Source: JAIQFL01 sp035295745 (GTDB lineage: Bacteria > Acidobacteriota > Terriglobia > Bryobacterales > Bryobacteraceae). From it: DNA of 64,000 nucleotides. Under the pieces are notes generated by a model that made no database searches, was not told the origin of the DNA, and saw nothing but the letters and a program-made list of their open reading frames with translations. Below, one piece after another: positions 17,531-27,160 of the stretch. Position 1 is the stretch's first letter, and each line of letters begins with the position of its first letter. The position numbers were made by a program, and so were the translations under genes. Where the stretch lies: the NCBI GenBank assembly GCA_035295745.1, contig DATGIL010000088.1, positions 1-64,000 of the forward strand, read 5' to 3'.

Positions 17531-19330
17531 GTGCGCACTTATTTAGGTCTGATCGGGCTTGCGTGGTTTTTACAGACGGGTCCAGCGCCGCCCACGGCTG
17601 TCGTGAAGGAACTCTCCCACGAGAGCCAGGTCCTGGGTGGCAACCGTACCTTTCAAGCCGTCCTGCCGCCTTCCTATGCCACTTCGAAAAAGCGCTATCC
17701 GGTTATCTACTGGTTTCACGGCTACGAGCGTTCGAACCAGGAGCGCGACGCCGAGACGGCAGGTTACGTCGCCGCACATGACGTCATCGTGGTGAATGCC
17801 GGTCCCGTCGAAACCCAAGGCGCTTATCCGCTCTACTTTCCCGAACTGGTGGATCACGTCGACAAATCGTTGCGCACAATTCCCGATCGCGACCATCGTG
17901 CAATCACCGGCTTCTCCCTCGGCGGTTTCTTCGCCTTCTGGCTTGCCGGCAAGTATCCCGACCTCGTCTCCAGCGCCTCGAGCTTTAACGGCGTACCCCA
18001 AGCCACCGTCGGCCCGCGCGACCTTGAAATCGACTACAACCTGGACGATCAGTTCAATAATTATGAGGGTGTGCAGACTCGCCTGGTGACTGGCGCGCCC
18101 GACGTCGCGGCTTTCTACCACCGCCGCATGAACAGCATCTGGATGTACGCCCGCCGCGGCCACAGCACCGAGCACTTCGACGCCGACCATGCCGTAGAAG
18201 CAATCCCCCACACGCTCGATTTCCACATGAAGGCCTTCGCCACGCCGCTTCCCAAGCTGGCCTACTTCACTCATTCCGATGTGTATCCGAACTTCGCCGT
18301 GTGGGGATGGGATGTTGTGTCCGACCGCAAACAACCGGGCTTCACAGTGCTCGAAAACGTTTCGAGCAAGGGTTTTCGGTCCTCGGTGCGGGGCTGGATT
18401 CCGGGAGGCGCGGCCATTCCCGAAGTCAAGCTCTCGATCTCTACGCCGCCGCGCAGCTATCCGCCGGGCAGTTCCCTCCTGGTGTCCTATATTCGCCTCC
18501 GCGATGGCAACGTGCGTCGCACTCCGCAGAAGGCCGATGCGCAAGGCCGTCTGAATTTCGACCTGGATGGCGATGCGTATGAAGTGGGCATTTCCCCGGA
18601 GGCCTCGCTCGCCATCGGCACCTACGAAGTCGCCGATGCTGCCTGGGCGACCGCCGGAAAACCCGTCAAGTTGCGTGTAAAATTCTGGAACAAAGGAGGT
18701 ACGCCGTCACTCGCATCGACTATCCAGTGGGAGAGTCCCAACGCGGGCGTGACTTTCGAATTTCCGTCGAGCCGGCTCTTTCCACTGAAACCGGGCGAGT
18801 CCGCCGTGGTGCCGGTGACGTTCACCGTGACCGATCCAACTCAAGCGATCGTGCGCGTGGTTGCAGTGCAAGGCACCGCGCTGCGGCTAGGCTTGGACGT
18901 CCCTCTGTTCCCTCCGGCACAAAGCACGCTCGACTTCCAGATCGCCGATGGCCGATCGTTCAAGGTCTACCAGCGCGCGGCGCAGATCGCCGAGGTGCCC
19001 TTCGGGGAAGGCAACAAAGACGGGCACGCCGCGCCCGGCGAGAGCTTCGCGGTGCTGTTGCCGGAAGGCGACGGATATCGCGCGGCGGAATTGTTTACCA
19101 ATGATGCCTGCGTGGATGACACCGGCCGCGGCGACGACTCCTGGAACGACTACGATCACGCCGGCGCATCCGTTCGCTACTCCCTACCTACCATCCGCCC
19201 GGAGTGTCCGCCGGGCCACGTCGTCCACATGCTGGCGCGCATCTGGATCCCGCACACGCCGGATTACGAGGTCCGCTACGCTGCCGTGGAGTTCCCGGTA
19301 TGGTGGAGGACAGGCGAAGAGCCTAAGTAA
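17531..19330 (+). CDS. Secreted esterase (esterase D-like alpha/beta hydrolase) with C-terminal beta domains
   Basis: About 599 residues from a GTG at 17531, which directly begins a signal peptide (RTYLGLIGLAWFLQTGPAPP). Residues about 30-290 resemble putative esterases of the esterase D/feruloyl esterase group: YPVIYWFHGYE, then the nucleophile elbow GFSLGG (S129). A late HxxxHFDADH segment may supply the acid and base. The rest consists of beta-rich modules of unknown type, including a C-terminal part with KDGHAAPGESFAVLLPEG. Probable role: hydrolysis of ester bonds outside the cell. The longer open frame back to 17357 overlaps rpiB and lacks a leader. Confidence 0.75.
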   Translation: MRTYLGLIGLAWFLQTGPAPPTAVVKELSHESQVLGGNRTFQAVLPPSYATSKKRYPVIYWFHGYERSNQERDAETAGYVAAHDVIVVNAGPVETQGAYPLYFPELVDHVDKSLRTIPDRDHRAITGFSLGGFFAFWLAGKYPDLVSSASSFNGVPQATVGPRDLEIDYNLDDQFNNYEGVQTRLVTGAPDVAAFYHRRMNSIWMYARRGHSTEHFDADHAVEAIPHTLDFHMKAFATPLPKLAYFTHSDVYPNFAVWGWDVVSDRKQPGFTVLENVSSKGFRSSVRGWIPGGAAIPEVKLSISTPPRSYPPGSSLLVSYIRLRDGNVRRTPQKADAQGRLNFDLDGDAYEVGISPEASLAIGTYEVADAAWATAGKPVKLRVKFWNKGGTPSLASTIQWESPNAGVTFEFPSSRLFPLKPGESAVVPVTFTVTDPTQAIVRVVAVQGTALRLGLDVPLFPPAQSTLDFQIADGRSFKVYQRAAQIAEVPFGEGNKDGHAAPGESFAVLLPEGDGYRAAELFTNDACVDDTGRGDDSWNDYDHAGASVRYSLPTIRPECPPGHVVHMLARIWIPHTPDYEVRYAAVEFPVWWRTGEEPK

Positions 19331-19344
19331 TCGGCCTCTCCAGC

Positions 19345-19363
19345 CGGATGTTTCCGACATCCG
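19345..19363. terminator. Bidirectional terminator hairpin
   Basis: CGGATGT pairs with ACATCCG around TTCCG, between the convergent esterase (+) and MerR (-) genes. Confidence 0.5.
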
Positions 19364-19461
19364 AAAACGCGGTATCTGGCGTCAATCTTCTCGAGTTCCG
19401 GGACTAGGCGGCCGAAATTGTCCTTCGGTGTCAAGGTCATGGCCACTTCGACCGGGGTCTA

Positions 19462-19926
19462 TCAGAATAGCTCAAGCTGTTTCGCCCGGTATCGACGAGG
19501 AACCGCCTCGGAAGCGATGCGCTTCATCAGATCGCCCAGGGACACCACGTGCACGGCTTTCGTGGCTTCCGCGATCCGACCAAGCACAGCCGCGGGTTGA
19601 TCACCGATAAAAGCAGAATTGCCGTCCGTGACAAGGTATGACTTGGGTTTTGTCTGCAGTAAACCGCTTGGTCCCAACTCTCGGCGCAGCAAGCGCAGGA
19701 TCTTGCGAGTCTTTTGAAGCGACAGCCCCTTGCGCCGGAGAGCGGCAATCACGAGAATCTCCAGAACCTGATCAGGAACGTAGATCCGCCGGTGAGCGTC
19801 GATGCGGGGAGAAACCAGCTTACCTTCATCCCACCATTGGAGTTGTCGTAGACTGACCCCTGCAATGCGGCCCACGTCAGCGCTCAGGAAGACACGCTCC
19901 TCGAATGCAACTCGCTCCGGCAACAT
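19462..19926 (-). CDS. MerR family transcriptional regulator
   Basis: A 154-residue protein with an N-terminal MerR winged helix (about residues 14-80): FLSADVGRIAGVSLRQLQWWDEGKL, then RRIYVPDQVLEILVIAALRRKGLSLQKT. The C-terminal 70 residues contain no Cys effector site, so a metal sensor of the classical kind is unlikely. It starts 12 nt after the stop of the small zinc-ribbon gene on the same strand, so the two form an operon. Confidence 0.8.
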   Translation of the reverse strand: MLPERVAFEERVFLSADVGRIAGVSLRQLQWWDEGKLVSPRIDAHRRIYVPDQVLEILVIAALRRKGLSLQKTRKILRLLRRELGPSGLLQTKPKSYLVTDGNSAFIGDQPAAVLGRIAEATKAVHVVSLGDLMKRIASEAVPRRYRAKQLELF

Positions 19927-19938
19927 AGCAGCACCGCT

Positions 19939-20121
19939 CTATGATCGACGGCGCCCGCTTGCCGCCAGTCGAGCCTGAGCCTTCGGTGGACGGGCGATCG
20001 GATCGCTCGCCCCGATTTCCGGTTTGCTGTTCTTGGGCCTTTGGCACAACACACACCATTGGGCGTGCCGATCATAGACGCCGCAATGATCGCATTGGGT
20101 ATAGATCGTGTACGTCTTCAT
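19939..20121 (-). CDS. Small zinc-ribbon protein
   Basis: A 60-residue protein from the ATG at 20121 (MKTYTIYTQCDHCGVYDRH). Two CxxC knuckles (CDHC and CVLC), 9 residues apart, form a compact zinc ribbon, followed by a basic, Ala-rich tail. A longer open frame to 20340 has no protein-like composition. It is the upstream partner of the MerR gene (12-nt gap). Function unknown; a nucleic-acid-binding role is possible. Confidence 0.6.
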   Translation of the reverse strand: MKTYTIYTQCDHCGVYDRHAQWCVLCQRPKNSKPEIGASDPIARPPKAQARLAASGRRRS

Positions 20122-20381
20122 CGGGTTCACCCAGAATATACATCCTGCCCGGGCGGTAGTCAAAACATTTCTAGGGAGATGCGTTTTGCGCAGAGGGGCC
20201 GAACCAAAATGCCCAACTCGTGAGCCGCCGGACTTTGAGTTCCCAGAGCCCGCTGCGCCTCTGGGTCGTTTGGCGTTTAGGCCAAAGCGCCGGTCCTTCC
20301 CTTTCGGCCAGCGATCGGCTGGTACGTTAACCGATACCAACGGTACTATTCCTAAGACCCGTCCCAGTCCAATACTTGTTC

Positions 20382-20768
20382 ATGAAGCGTGAGGAACGGC
20401 ATGTGCAAGGTGGTGATGGCGCACGCTGGGATCGCCGTGCCAACACCCGATTTGCCCTGAACCTTGGAGTCCGTTACGTCATCCTGGACCAGCCTGGCAC
20501 GGTGGCGACCGGCTCTGGCCGTACGATTGACCTGAGCAGCTCTGGCCTTCGCTTTGAAGCCAAGAGTTCACTTCAGCCTGGTTTGAAGCTCGAGGTGGCC
20601 ATCGATTGGCCCGTCCAGCTTGAAGGAGGCGTCCACCTGCAATTGATCGCAAGGGGTGTGATCGTCTGGACCAGAGGAACCGAGACGGCCTTGCTGATTC
20701 AGCGGCACGAGTTGAGAACGCGGCGTGCGGAACTGAAAGTCGCTGGGCCGCGGGAATTCTTCGGCTGA
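20382..20768 (+). CDS. PilZ domain protein
   Basis: A 128-residue single-domain protein. The c-di-GMP-binding pattern of PilZ is present: RRANTRF near the N-terminus and DLSSSGLRF about 30 residues later, followed by the beta-barrel region. PilZ proteins bind cyclic di-GMP and alter motility or exopolysaccharide output. The ATG at 20382 is preferred; a TTG two codons upstream is also open. Transcribed alone, divergent from the zinc-ribbon gene. Confidence 0.8.
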   Translation: MKREERHVQGGDGARWDRRANTRFALNLGVRYVILDQPGTVATGSGRTIDLSSSGLRFEAKSSLQPGLKLEVAIDWPVQLEGGVHLQLIARGVIVWTRGTETALLIQRHELRTRRAELKVAGPREFFG

Positions 20769-20988
20769 ACGTTGCGCAGCAAATCTCTGCCAGGTCGGTG
20801 CCCTAAAGGATCGGCGGCGACCACCGAGCCAATCAGGCTGCGCCGCCGCTCCGCTGAAGAAATGCTCTGATTCTGATCGCCCCACGCACTCACGCACATC
20901 CAAGGACCAATTGCCATGACGCGGTTCTTGGCACCGAGAACATGATCAGCCGCTTGCCAGCCTGCGAGCGCGCGTGCAGAATAATGCC

Positions 20989-21726
20989 ATGTGCACAAAA
21001 AGCCTATCATCTGCGTGCCGCGTCGTAACGGTCCTCGTCGGCTTTGTTTCCCTGGCGTTCTCCCAGGGTGGATTCGACGGCCCCGGGTGGTACCAGATCA
21101 CCAACCTCAAATCCGGCAAGGGACTCGCGATGGATATGAATGACCAGTCGAGCGTCACACAATTCGCACCCCAGAACACGGAGAATCAGGTCTGGATCCT
21201 GGATCCCGCGCAAGGCGGATATTTTTATATCCGCAATGCCGTCAACGGAAATGCGCTGGAGCCGACCGCCGGGCAGAACAGCGCCGTGGTTCTGGCTGCT
21301 CCCTTCCACGCGACCCCCAGCCAGCAGTGGCGCATCGAGCGTGGCAAGGACGGTAATGCCCTCATCATGAACTACTATGGGAAGGCACTCGATCTTCCCG
21401 ATGGGTCCGCACGCGACGGAGTTCGTATGCAGATCTACGACTCGAACGGGGACTCCAACCAGCGTTATACCTTTCGCCGGGTTTCGGGCGAATATGGCAG
21501 CCGCTGGCGAAAGCGGGACGGAGATCGACCGCAGGGCACCATCATCACCTGCTCATCCGATGACGGGCGTCGGAAGGTCTGCGAGGTGGACACGCGCGGC
21601 GGAGTACGCCTGTCCCGCCAGATTAGCGGCTCGCCGTGCCGCGAAAACGAGACTTGGGGTAGCGACCGTCGTGGGATTTGGGTGGACCGCGGATGCCGTG
21701 CTGAATTTGAGGTCGGCCGGCGGTAG
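20989..21726 (+). CDS. Exported ricin-type lectin / DUF3011 protein
   Basis: A 245-residue exported protein. After a signal peptide (cleavage near AFSQ), residues about 35-165 form a beta-trefoil of the RICIN type, with repeated QW-like motifs (ENQVWILDP, SQQWRIERG, NQRYTFRR). The C-terminal about 60 residues match DUF3011: a Cys pair in CSSDDGRRKVCEVD and later CRENETWGSDRRGIWVDRGC. A carbohydrate-binding role is inferred. The ATG at 20989 gives the best signal peptide; a GTG 15 nt upstream is open too. Confidence 0.75.
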   Translation: MCTKSLSSACRVVTVLVGFVSLAFSQGGFDGPGWYQITNLKSGKGLAMDMNDQSSVTQFAPQNTENQVWILDPAQGGYFYIRNAVNGNALEPTAGQNSAVVLAAPFHATPSQQWRIERGKDGNALIMNYYGKALDLPDGSARDGVRMQIYDSNGDSNQRYTFRRVSGEYGSRWRKRDGDRPQGTIITCSSDDGRRKVCEVDTRGGVRLSRQISGSPCRENETWGSDRRGIWVDRGCRAEFEVGRR

Positions 21727-22100
21727 CCCCGACATCATCATAGCCAGAACCGGCCCCCCTCCCGGCCGTCAGAGGTACTCCTGAAATTAATCGTGGGCTA
21801 ATTGAGACGGAAACCCATAAAGCTCTCGGCTGTATGGGGCCAGTGGTGCCGCTCTACGGGCCGATCGGCCGGGAGCTTACGGCAATAGCCAATGCGCACT
21901 CGCAGTCCGCGCCGGCCGGCTGGATGCCAACCGCCGTCGGTATCCACTCCATCGCCAACCCAACTACGGCGCCAGCCCTGCGGGCGATCGCTTCGGACCG
22001 CGGGCCGGTCGTGATCGGGCGATCAACTTCTAAGCGGAGCCTCCGCAATAGCAGGCTTGCCCGGAATTACTGGAATATACTGAGTCTCGGGAGATCTCGG
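21727..22100. other. 374-bp intergenic region, no gene seen
   Basis: Open frames here are long only because of base composition. The plus-strand frame from 21834 joins the next gene, but its first 89 codons look unlike protein. No tRNA, clear terminator or repeat was seen. It should hold the promoter of the propeller gene. Confidence 0.4.
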
Positions 22101-23207
22101 ATGAAACAGTTTGGCTCAGTGCTTGCGGTGACAATTGCGACGTTCGCGATCGGCTCGGCTCAACAAGCTGGACCGTTCAAAGTACTTAAGACCGCGAGGG
22201 TCGGCGGAGAAGGCGGCTGGGACTACATTTATGCGGACGCCGCGGGACGCCGGCTCTATATTCCGCGGGGCGCGACGCGCGAGATTCCTGCCACAGACAC
22301 GACGCCCGCAGTCCCGGCGGTTCCCGCCCGTCTGACGATCTTCAATCTCGATACGCTTGAGCCGGTCGGTGAGATTAAGGGTGTCGGTGGGAATGGTACT
22401 GCGGTCGACTCGAAGTCTGGCCACGGCTTCACCAGCGACCATCCGAAAGTATCGATGTTCGACACCAAAACACTGACCCTGATTAAGAGCATCGATGTGG
22501 GCGCCGCACGACCGGACGGCATCCTCTTTGATGGCTTCAACGACCGGGTCTACGTCTTCAGCCACCCGACGAAGGACGCGACCGTCATCGACTCGAAGGA
22601 CGGCACCGTGCTTGGCACCATCGATCTGGGGGGCGTGCCGGAGCAAGGCGTGGCCGATGGCAAGGGTATGCTCTACGTCGTCATGCAGGACGCGGTGGGC
22701 AGTGTTACTGCCGTTGACGTCAAGACGATGAAGCCGACCGGGCACTATTCGTTCGTCGACAAGGGAGGATGTAACGGACTCGCATTGGATGTAAAGAACG
22801 AGGTGCTCTTCGCGGCGTGTGGCCGATCCGGAAACCCGCCGGCGCAGCCCGCGCAGCCAATGATGGTGATTCTGAGCGCTAAGGACGGCAAGATCCTGAC
22901 GAGTCTGCCGCTGGCCGGCGGATCCGACGGTGCGGCTTTCAACCCCGCAACGATGGAAGCCTTCAGCACGCACGGCAACGGCACATTGACCGTGATCAAG
23001 GAGAAGAGTCCCACCAGTTTTGAGGTCGAACAGAATCTTCAGACGATGAATGGCGCCCGGACCATCACGTTCGACAGCAAGACTAACCACATCTTGACGA
23101 TGAGCCAGGAGCGCGGGCCGGCGCCGCCGCCTCCGCCAGGGGGAGGACGCGGGCCGCAAGGCACTGCCGTGCCGGGATCGTTTACCATTCTGATGATCGG
23201 CAGGTAG
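22101..23207 (+). CDS. Exported YncE-like beta-propeller protein
   Basis: A 368-residue protein with a signal peptide (MKQFGSVLAVTIATFAIGSAQ) and repeated propeller blades of the YVTN/YncE type: FNLDTLEPVGEIKG, FDTKTLTLIKSIDVG, IDSKDGTVLGTIDLGG and VDVKTMKPTGHYSF. It ends in a Pro/Gly-rich linker and a last strand. These seven-bladed proteins are periplasmic or secreted; their ligands are mostly unknown. Start chosen at the ATG at 22101, which begins the signal peptide. Confidence 0.8.
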   Translation: MKQFGSVLAVTIATFAIGSAQQAGPFKVLKTARVGGEGGWDYIYADAAGRRLYIPRGATREIPATDTTPAVPAVPARLTIFNLDTLEPVGEIKGVGGNGTAVDSKSGHGFTSDHPKVSMFDTKTLTLIKSIDVGAARPDGILFDGFNDRVYVFSHPTKDATVIDSKDGTVLGTIDLGGVPEQGVADGKGMLYVVMQDAVGSVTAVDVKTMKPTGHYSFVDKGGCNGLALDVKNEVLFAACGRSGNPPAQPAQPMMVILSAKDGKILTSLPLAGGSDGAAFNPATMEAFSTHGNGTLTVIKEKSPTSFEVEQNLQTMNGARTITFDSKTNHILTMSQERGPAPPPPPGGGRGPQGTAVPGSFTILMIGR

Positions 23208-23376
23208 AAGGACGCCGACACTTTAATCGAGCCCCCGATGAATTCCAAGGGGGACGAAGCCTGGTGGCGCATATCGCTGGTGGGCGGCGGGAAACCGGCC
23301 ACCGGCTGCCGCGTGCTTACCCTCCCTGCCCGAGAAGCTACCAGACTGAAAAATAACAGTAGAATCCTCCAGGAAT

Positions 23377-23394
23377 CTGAAGTATATTCTTCAG
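23377..23394. promoter_or_regulatory. Inverted repeat upstream of HD gene
   Basis: CTGAAG-TATATT-CTTCAG is a perfect 6-bp dyad with an AT-only centre, ending 12 nt before the HD-domain gene start. It could be an operator overlapping the -10 region or a small 5' UTR hairpin. Confidence 0.35.
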
Positions 23395-23406
23395 GCGAGG
23401 GGCACC

Positions 23407-24231
23407 ATGGAAATCGATCGCAGGCTATTTATCGCCAGTCTGGGTGGCGCCGCGGCGGTGGCGTCGATGAATCCTGAAGCCCGGGCCGAGGCGCTCGAAC
23501 ATTACATGTCGGACCTGCTGGAAGCGCCCGGGGAGGGAACCACGGCCGACGACACGAAGCCTAAGTTTCCCACTGTGGCCGAAGTAGAGGCGGACATCGA
23601 GAAGCGTCCGTTCCGCCGGGGAGCGGGCGGCGTCTTCATCTCCGCGGGCGGCAACGTGAAGAAACTCCCTCCTATGCCTGCCAGGCCGACATTGGCCGAT
23701 TTTTTCAACCTGCGCTTCACCACCGTCAATCATTGTCTGCAAAGCGCCACCGACGCGCTTAAGAAGGGCCAGCCAGAGGACATTGTATTAGCGTGCCTGC
23801 TGCACGATCTGGTCCATACGCTGATGAAGACCGATCATGGATGGTGGGGTGCGCAGATGTTCGAGCCGTACGTATCGGAAAAGATCACGTTCGCCATCCG
23901 CTATCACCAGGCGTTGCGGTTTTATCCGGATCACGCAGCCGGCTACGAGTATCCCGATCTGTATAAGAGGATGTTCGGCGAAGATTACACGCCGCCGCCA
24001 CACATCCAGGCGGCCTATCAGTACGCCCGGAATCACAAGCTATACATGGCGGCGCGACTGGTGACTGTCCACGATCTGTATGCCTTCGACCCGAGTGCCA
24101 AGGTATCGATGGATCCGTTCGTGGACATCATCGGACGGCACTTCAAACAGCCGAAAGAAGGGCTCGGCAACGACAACAGTGCGGTGGCTCACTTTTGGCG
24201 GACGATGTCGATGCCGGATACACCGCTGTAG
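23407..24231 (+). CDS. Tat-exported HD-domain protein
   Basis: A 274-residue protein with a twin-arginine leader (DRRLFIASLGGAAAVAS). The central part carries an HD-type metal site: NHCLQSAT, LLHDLVH (H133-D134), then RYHQALRFYPDH and a late VHDLYAFD. This set of His and Asp residues resembles the diiron HD enzymes related to PhnZ and inositol oxygenase rather than the nucleotide phosphohydrolases, so an oxygenase role is possible but unproven. Export by Tat fits a metal centre loaded in the cytoplasm. Transcribed alone. Confidence 0.7.
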   Translation: MEIDRRLFIASLGGAAAVASMNPEARAEALEHYMSDLLEAPGEGTTADDTKPKFPTVAEVEADIEKRPFRRGAGGVFISAGGNVKKLPPMPARPTLADFFNLRFTTVNHCLQSATDALKKGQPEDIVLACLLHDLVHTLMKTDHGWWGAQMFEPYVSEKITFAIRYHQALRFYPDHAAGYEYPDLYKRMFGEDYTPPPHIQAAYQYARNHKLYMAARLVTVHDLYAFDPSAKVSMDPFVDIIGRHFKQPKEGLGNDNSAVAHFWRTMSMPDTPL

Positions 24232-24383
24232 TTGCGTGAGGCCTGTAATCTGAGCCGCAACGGCAAATCGGCACTGGACGCTTCGAGGACGAAGTAATCA
24301 GAACACATCAGCACAGCATTCGCAAAAGATGCAAGGTCGGCGTGGATGATGGGACCGTCAGCTGTTTCAGGAGGGAATTGCCA

Positions 24384-24408
24384 TAGTCCCAGACTACGTC
24401 TGGGACTA
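24384..24408. repeat. Perfect 11-bp inverted repeat
   Basis: TAGTCCCAGAC and GTCTGGGACTA are exact complements separated by TAC. It lies just before a decayed TPR gene fragment and may mark an insertion or rearrangement scar, or be a terminator. Confidence 0.55.
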
Positions 24409-24415
24409 CGTAGGC

Positions 24416-24742
24416 ATGGCGGATTCTTACAGCGTCCTCGCGGCCAATAGCATGGAGAGCCCGGACGAGGTTGTGCCGAAAGCCGAAGCGGCGGCCCGTC
24501 GGGCCGTGGCTCTATCCCCGGACCCTGCAGAGGCTCACGCCTCGTTGGGATTGGTCTTCTACACCCAATGGAATTGGAATGGTGCCGATCGGGAATTGAA
24601 AGAAGCGCGGCGGCTAAATCCGAATCTTTCGATCGCGTACCACCGAGTCCGCTTTTGGGTCGTAGCCCGGCGGCCGATCGAACACGGCGGTTCCAATGAC
24701 CGTTTCTTTGGGGGCATTTCCCTCCACCGCCGCGTCGGCTAG
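24416..24742 (+). pseudogene. TPR gene fragment (remnant)
   Basis: The first about 77 codons encode a TPR segment typical of the long kinase/winged-helix TPR proteins of these bacteria (KAEAAARRAVALSPDPAEAHASLG, then WNWNGADRELKEARRLNPN). After AYH the sequence stops looking like a TPR, suggesting a breakpoint or frameshift. No N-terminal kinase or DNA-binding domain precedes it. A perfect palindrome lies directly upstream. I read it as a relic of a larger signalling gene. From its end to 25006 no other gene is seen. Confidence 0.6.
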
Positions 24743-25006
24743 AAACCGTAACAGCCGCTGTAAACGGGGCGCACCAGCCAAAACTGGGGAGCAGCAGGCC
24801 CGCTCCTCCTTCGCCAGCGCCCTTGGGAGTTACCCATAGTACCGCAAGTGTAATGGCTGAAGGTTTCGGGCAAAAGTATAATGGGGTTTCCCAGGAGTGG
24901 TGCACCCATGCTTTCACCTCTAAATACCAATGAGATACGAGAGGTAGTGCGATCACGGACTGCCACTGCCCGGAAAACCGGTGGTCAAACCCAGGAGGCT
25001 CGATAT

Positions 25007-27142
25007 ATGAATTCCCCTACTTTCCTTCCGCAGGTACTCCTCAGTCTGCTCTTCGCGGTACCGCTTTTCGCGCAACCGGGACCCCCTTTGTTTCAGTCGG
25101 GCTTTGGGCAAGGTTTTGCTTCGGCGGATTTCGGCTTTTATAACCTCACTGGTAGCGGTGGGGGGCAGAGTTGCGTAAGTACCGTCCCCAACCCGTACCC
25201 AAACCCCAAGCTTGGACAAGGGGTACCCCTTACAAATTGCACCATCGGCAGTTCGCTTTCGGTGACCACGCCGTTCCAGGGCCAATTGGTAAACAGTTTT
25301 TTAAATGGTCAGGGTATTCAGCCATCTGAGTCGGGGGTAAGTACCTCAACTGTCACTCGAGGCAATGTCGTAGCCACCGCTACTGTATCCAACTTCACCG
25401 ATTCGTCGATGCTTTTCGCACCCCAGGCGGGCACCAATTCCTATTACTATCAGGAGGGCCTGCCTTCCGGTGTCAACCCAGGGGGCACGCTGACTCTCAA
25501 ATTCCAGATCCAGGGGTCGACGGGGAAGTTTGGATGTTTGTCGGCAAATTTCACCTTGGTCAGCGACGATCCCACGTCGCAAGTTTCCTACTCCGCCCCT
25601 CTATCCTGCAGCTCGAACCCGCAGACGGTGGATCTAGAGGTCACTACCCCGCCTCTGACGATAGGGCCGTCGGGTACGTATACGATTAGCATCAACGCAA
25701 ACGCTCTCGAAGGCAACGTGGGAACTGCGACAATCCACGTATTCGGATGCGGTGCGCAGGCAATGCCAATGCCGCCTTCCGGGTCGTTTCTGATCCAGGG
25801 ATGGAGCGGCAAATACCAGATTACGCAAAATAAAGGCCTCGAACTCGACGACGTCATGCTGCAAAACCGCTACATGGCGGCGAGCATGAACCTCCCTTAC
25901 CTCCAACTGCAAACCTCCAAGCTTTCCCCGACTTCCTGCAAGCTGCAGCCGGACAGCAATGATGCTTCCTGCCGATCTCGCCTGCTGGCCTTTGACCCTA
26001 ATAAAAACGGAGCCGTAGAGGCTACTTATCAACTGGACAACATTCCTGCCAACTCCGGCAGTTGCATGATCGTCACCCAGCGCTACGAGTTCGCCCCGGT
26101 CTTAAACGCCAACGGCGGGCCGGGATGCGAGCCCAGCGGCCTGGTAACCTGTGCCCGCTTCAATCCGATGGTTACCTATGAGTTTCTCCCGGAGGACGCA
26201 GCCAACGAATCCCTGGTGCAAATGGACGCGGCCCAGCGCATGCAGTTTCAGGCCGATCATATCAGTCCGAACACGGCAGCCATGTTCCATGATCATGACA
26301 GTCCCCTTCCGCTTCCTGTGGTGGATGCATTGTTCGGCGACCCGATGACAGAAAATGTGGCAACCGCAATCTTTCGAGGCAGTGCGGGAGTTGTGGACAA
26401 TTATCATCAAACCTCTAACCCCGCTGGGGTAAGCGAGCCGGGCCTTGACCTTACTCCCGGCCGACCGAATGCCGGCCCGGGGTGCATTGAGTGCATTCAC
26501 ATCCATTGGCGATGGGGCGCTTACTTCGGGTCCGGATTCGGCGGCGGAAACCCGCTGGTTCCAGGGACCACGCTCGTCTCCGCGAATGCGGTGGTCGAGA
26601 ACGGACCTTCGGATCAAACCGTCACAGTCGCAGCAACCGATCCCGCCCGCGACCCGGGCTCCGTTGACATCAGGTCCGCGGTGGCGCCGGGTGCATCTCT
26701 GCAGGGCCTTGTCCCGGCGTTCTGGTACGTCGGGAGCGGATTCAAGCGAGTGGACACATTCTTTGGACACGGTGGCTTCTTCGCGCCCACCTCGGCGGGA
26801 ATAGTTGCCGGCATCGCGACGAAATTGAGCGGATTCCACTACGACGGCGCGTCCAAGCTTTACACCCAAACGATCACCCTCCAGAACACCACCAACAGCG
26901 CCATCACCGGACCGCTGACGGTGGCCTTGGATAACCTCAGTGCGAACGCCACGCTCGCCAACCAGGCGGGAGTTACGCGATACGCAGCTCCGCTGGGGTC
27001 TCCATATGTGTTCGTTTCCTTTTCCGGAGGCGCGCCGCAATTGCAGCCGGGCCAGACCGCGACTGTGGTTCTGCAGTTCTCCAACCCGACAAACGGCGGC
27101 ATCACGCACACGCCTCGCGTTCTGGGCGCCGGCATTCCGTAG
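25007..27142 (+). CDS. Large secreted protein, unknown function
   Basis: About 711 residues from the ATG at 25007, which has a good ribosome binding site (AGGAGG) and begins a signal peptide (MNSPTFLPQVLLSLLFAVPLFAQ). The N-terminal half is beta-rich and Ser/Thr/Gly-rich. The centre holds His/Cys motifs that look metal-binding (MFHDHDSP, then CIECIHIHWRWG about 85 residues later). The C-terminal about 90 residues form an Ig-like module (TQTITLQNTTNSAITGPL to LQPGQTATVVLQF). I recognise no full-length family. The PEP-CTERM gene starts 18 nt downstream, so the two are probably cotranscribed and may act together at the surface. Confidence 0.7.
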   Translation: MNSPTFLPQVLLSLLFAVPLFAQPGPPLFQSGFGQGFASADFGFYNLTGSGGGQSCVSTVPNPYPNPKLGQGVPLTNCTIGSSLSVTTPFQGQLVNSFLNGQGIQPSESGVSTSTVTRGNVVATATVSNFTDSSMLFAPQAGTNSYYYQEGLPSGVNPGGTLTLKFQIQGSTGKFGCLSANFTLVSDDPTSQVSYSAPLSCSSNPQTVDLEVTTPPLTIGPSGTYTISINANALEGNVGTATIHVFGCGAQAMPMPPSGSFLIQGWSGKYQITQNKGLELDDVMLQNRYMAASMNLPYLQLQTSKLSPTSCKLQPDSNDASCRSRLLAFDPNKNGAVEATYQLDNIPANSGSCMIVTQRYEFAPVLNANGGPGCEPSGLVTCARFNPMVTYEFLPEDAANESLVQMDAAQRMQFQADHISPNTAAMFHDHDSPLPLPVVDALFGDPMTENVATAIFRGSAGVVDNYHQTSNPAGVSEPGLDLTPGRPNAGPGCIECIHIHWRWGAYFGSGFGGGNPLVPGTTLVSANAVVENGPSDQTVTVAATDPARDPGSVDIRSAVAPGASLQGLVPAFWYVGSGFKRVDTFFGHGGFFAPTSAGIVAGIATKLSGFHYDGASKLYTQTITLQNTTNSAITGPLTVALDNLSANATLANQAGVTRYAAPLGSPYVFVSFSGGAPQLQPGQTATVVLQFSNPTNGGITHTPRVLGAGIP

Positions 27143-27160
27143 AATTCATAAGGAGACACT

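Noticed and set aside
21834..22100. N-terminal extension of the YncE-like protein
   Set aside because: These 89 codons lack protein-like composition and precede a clean signal peptide at 22101.
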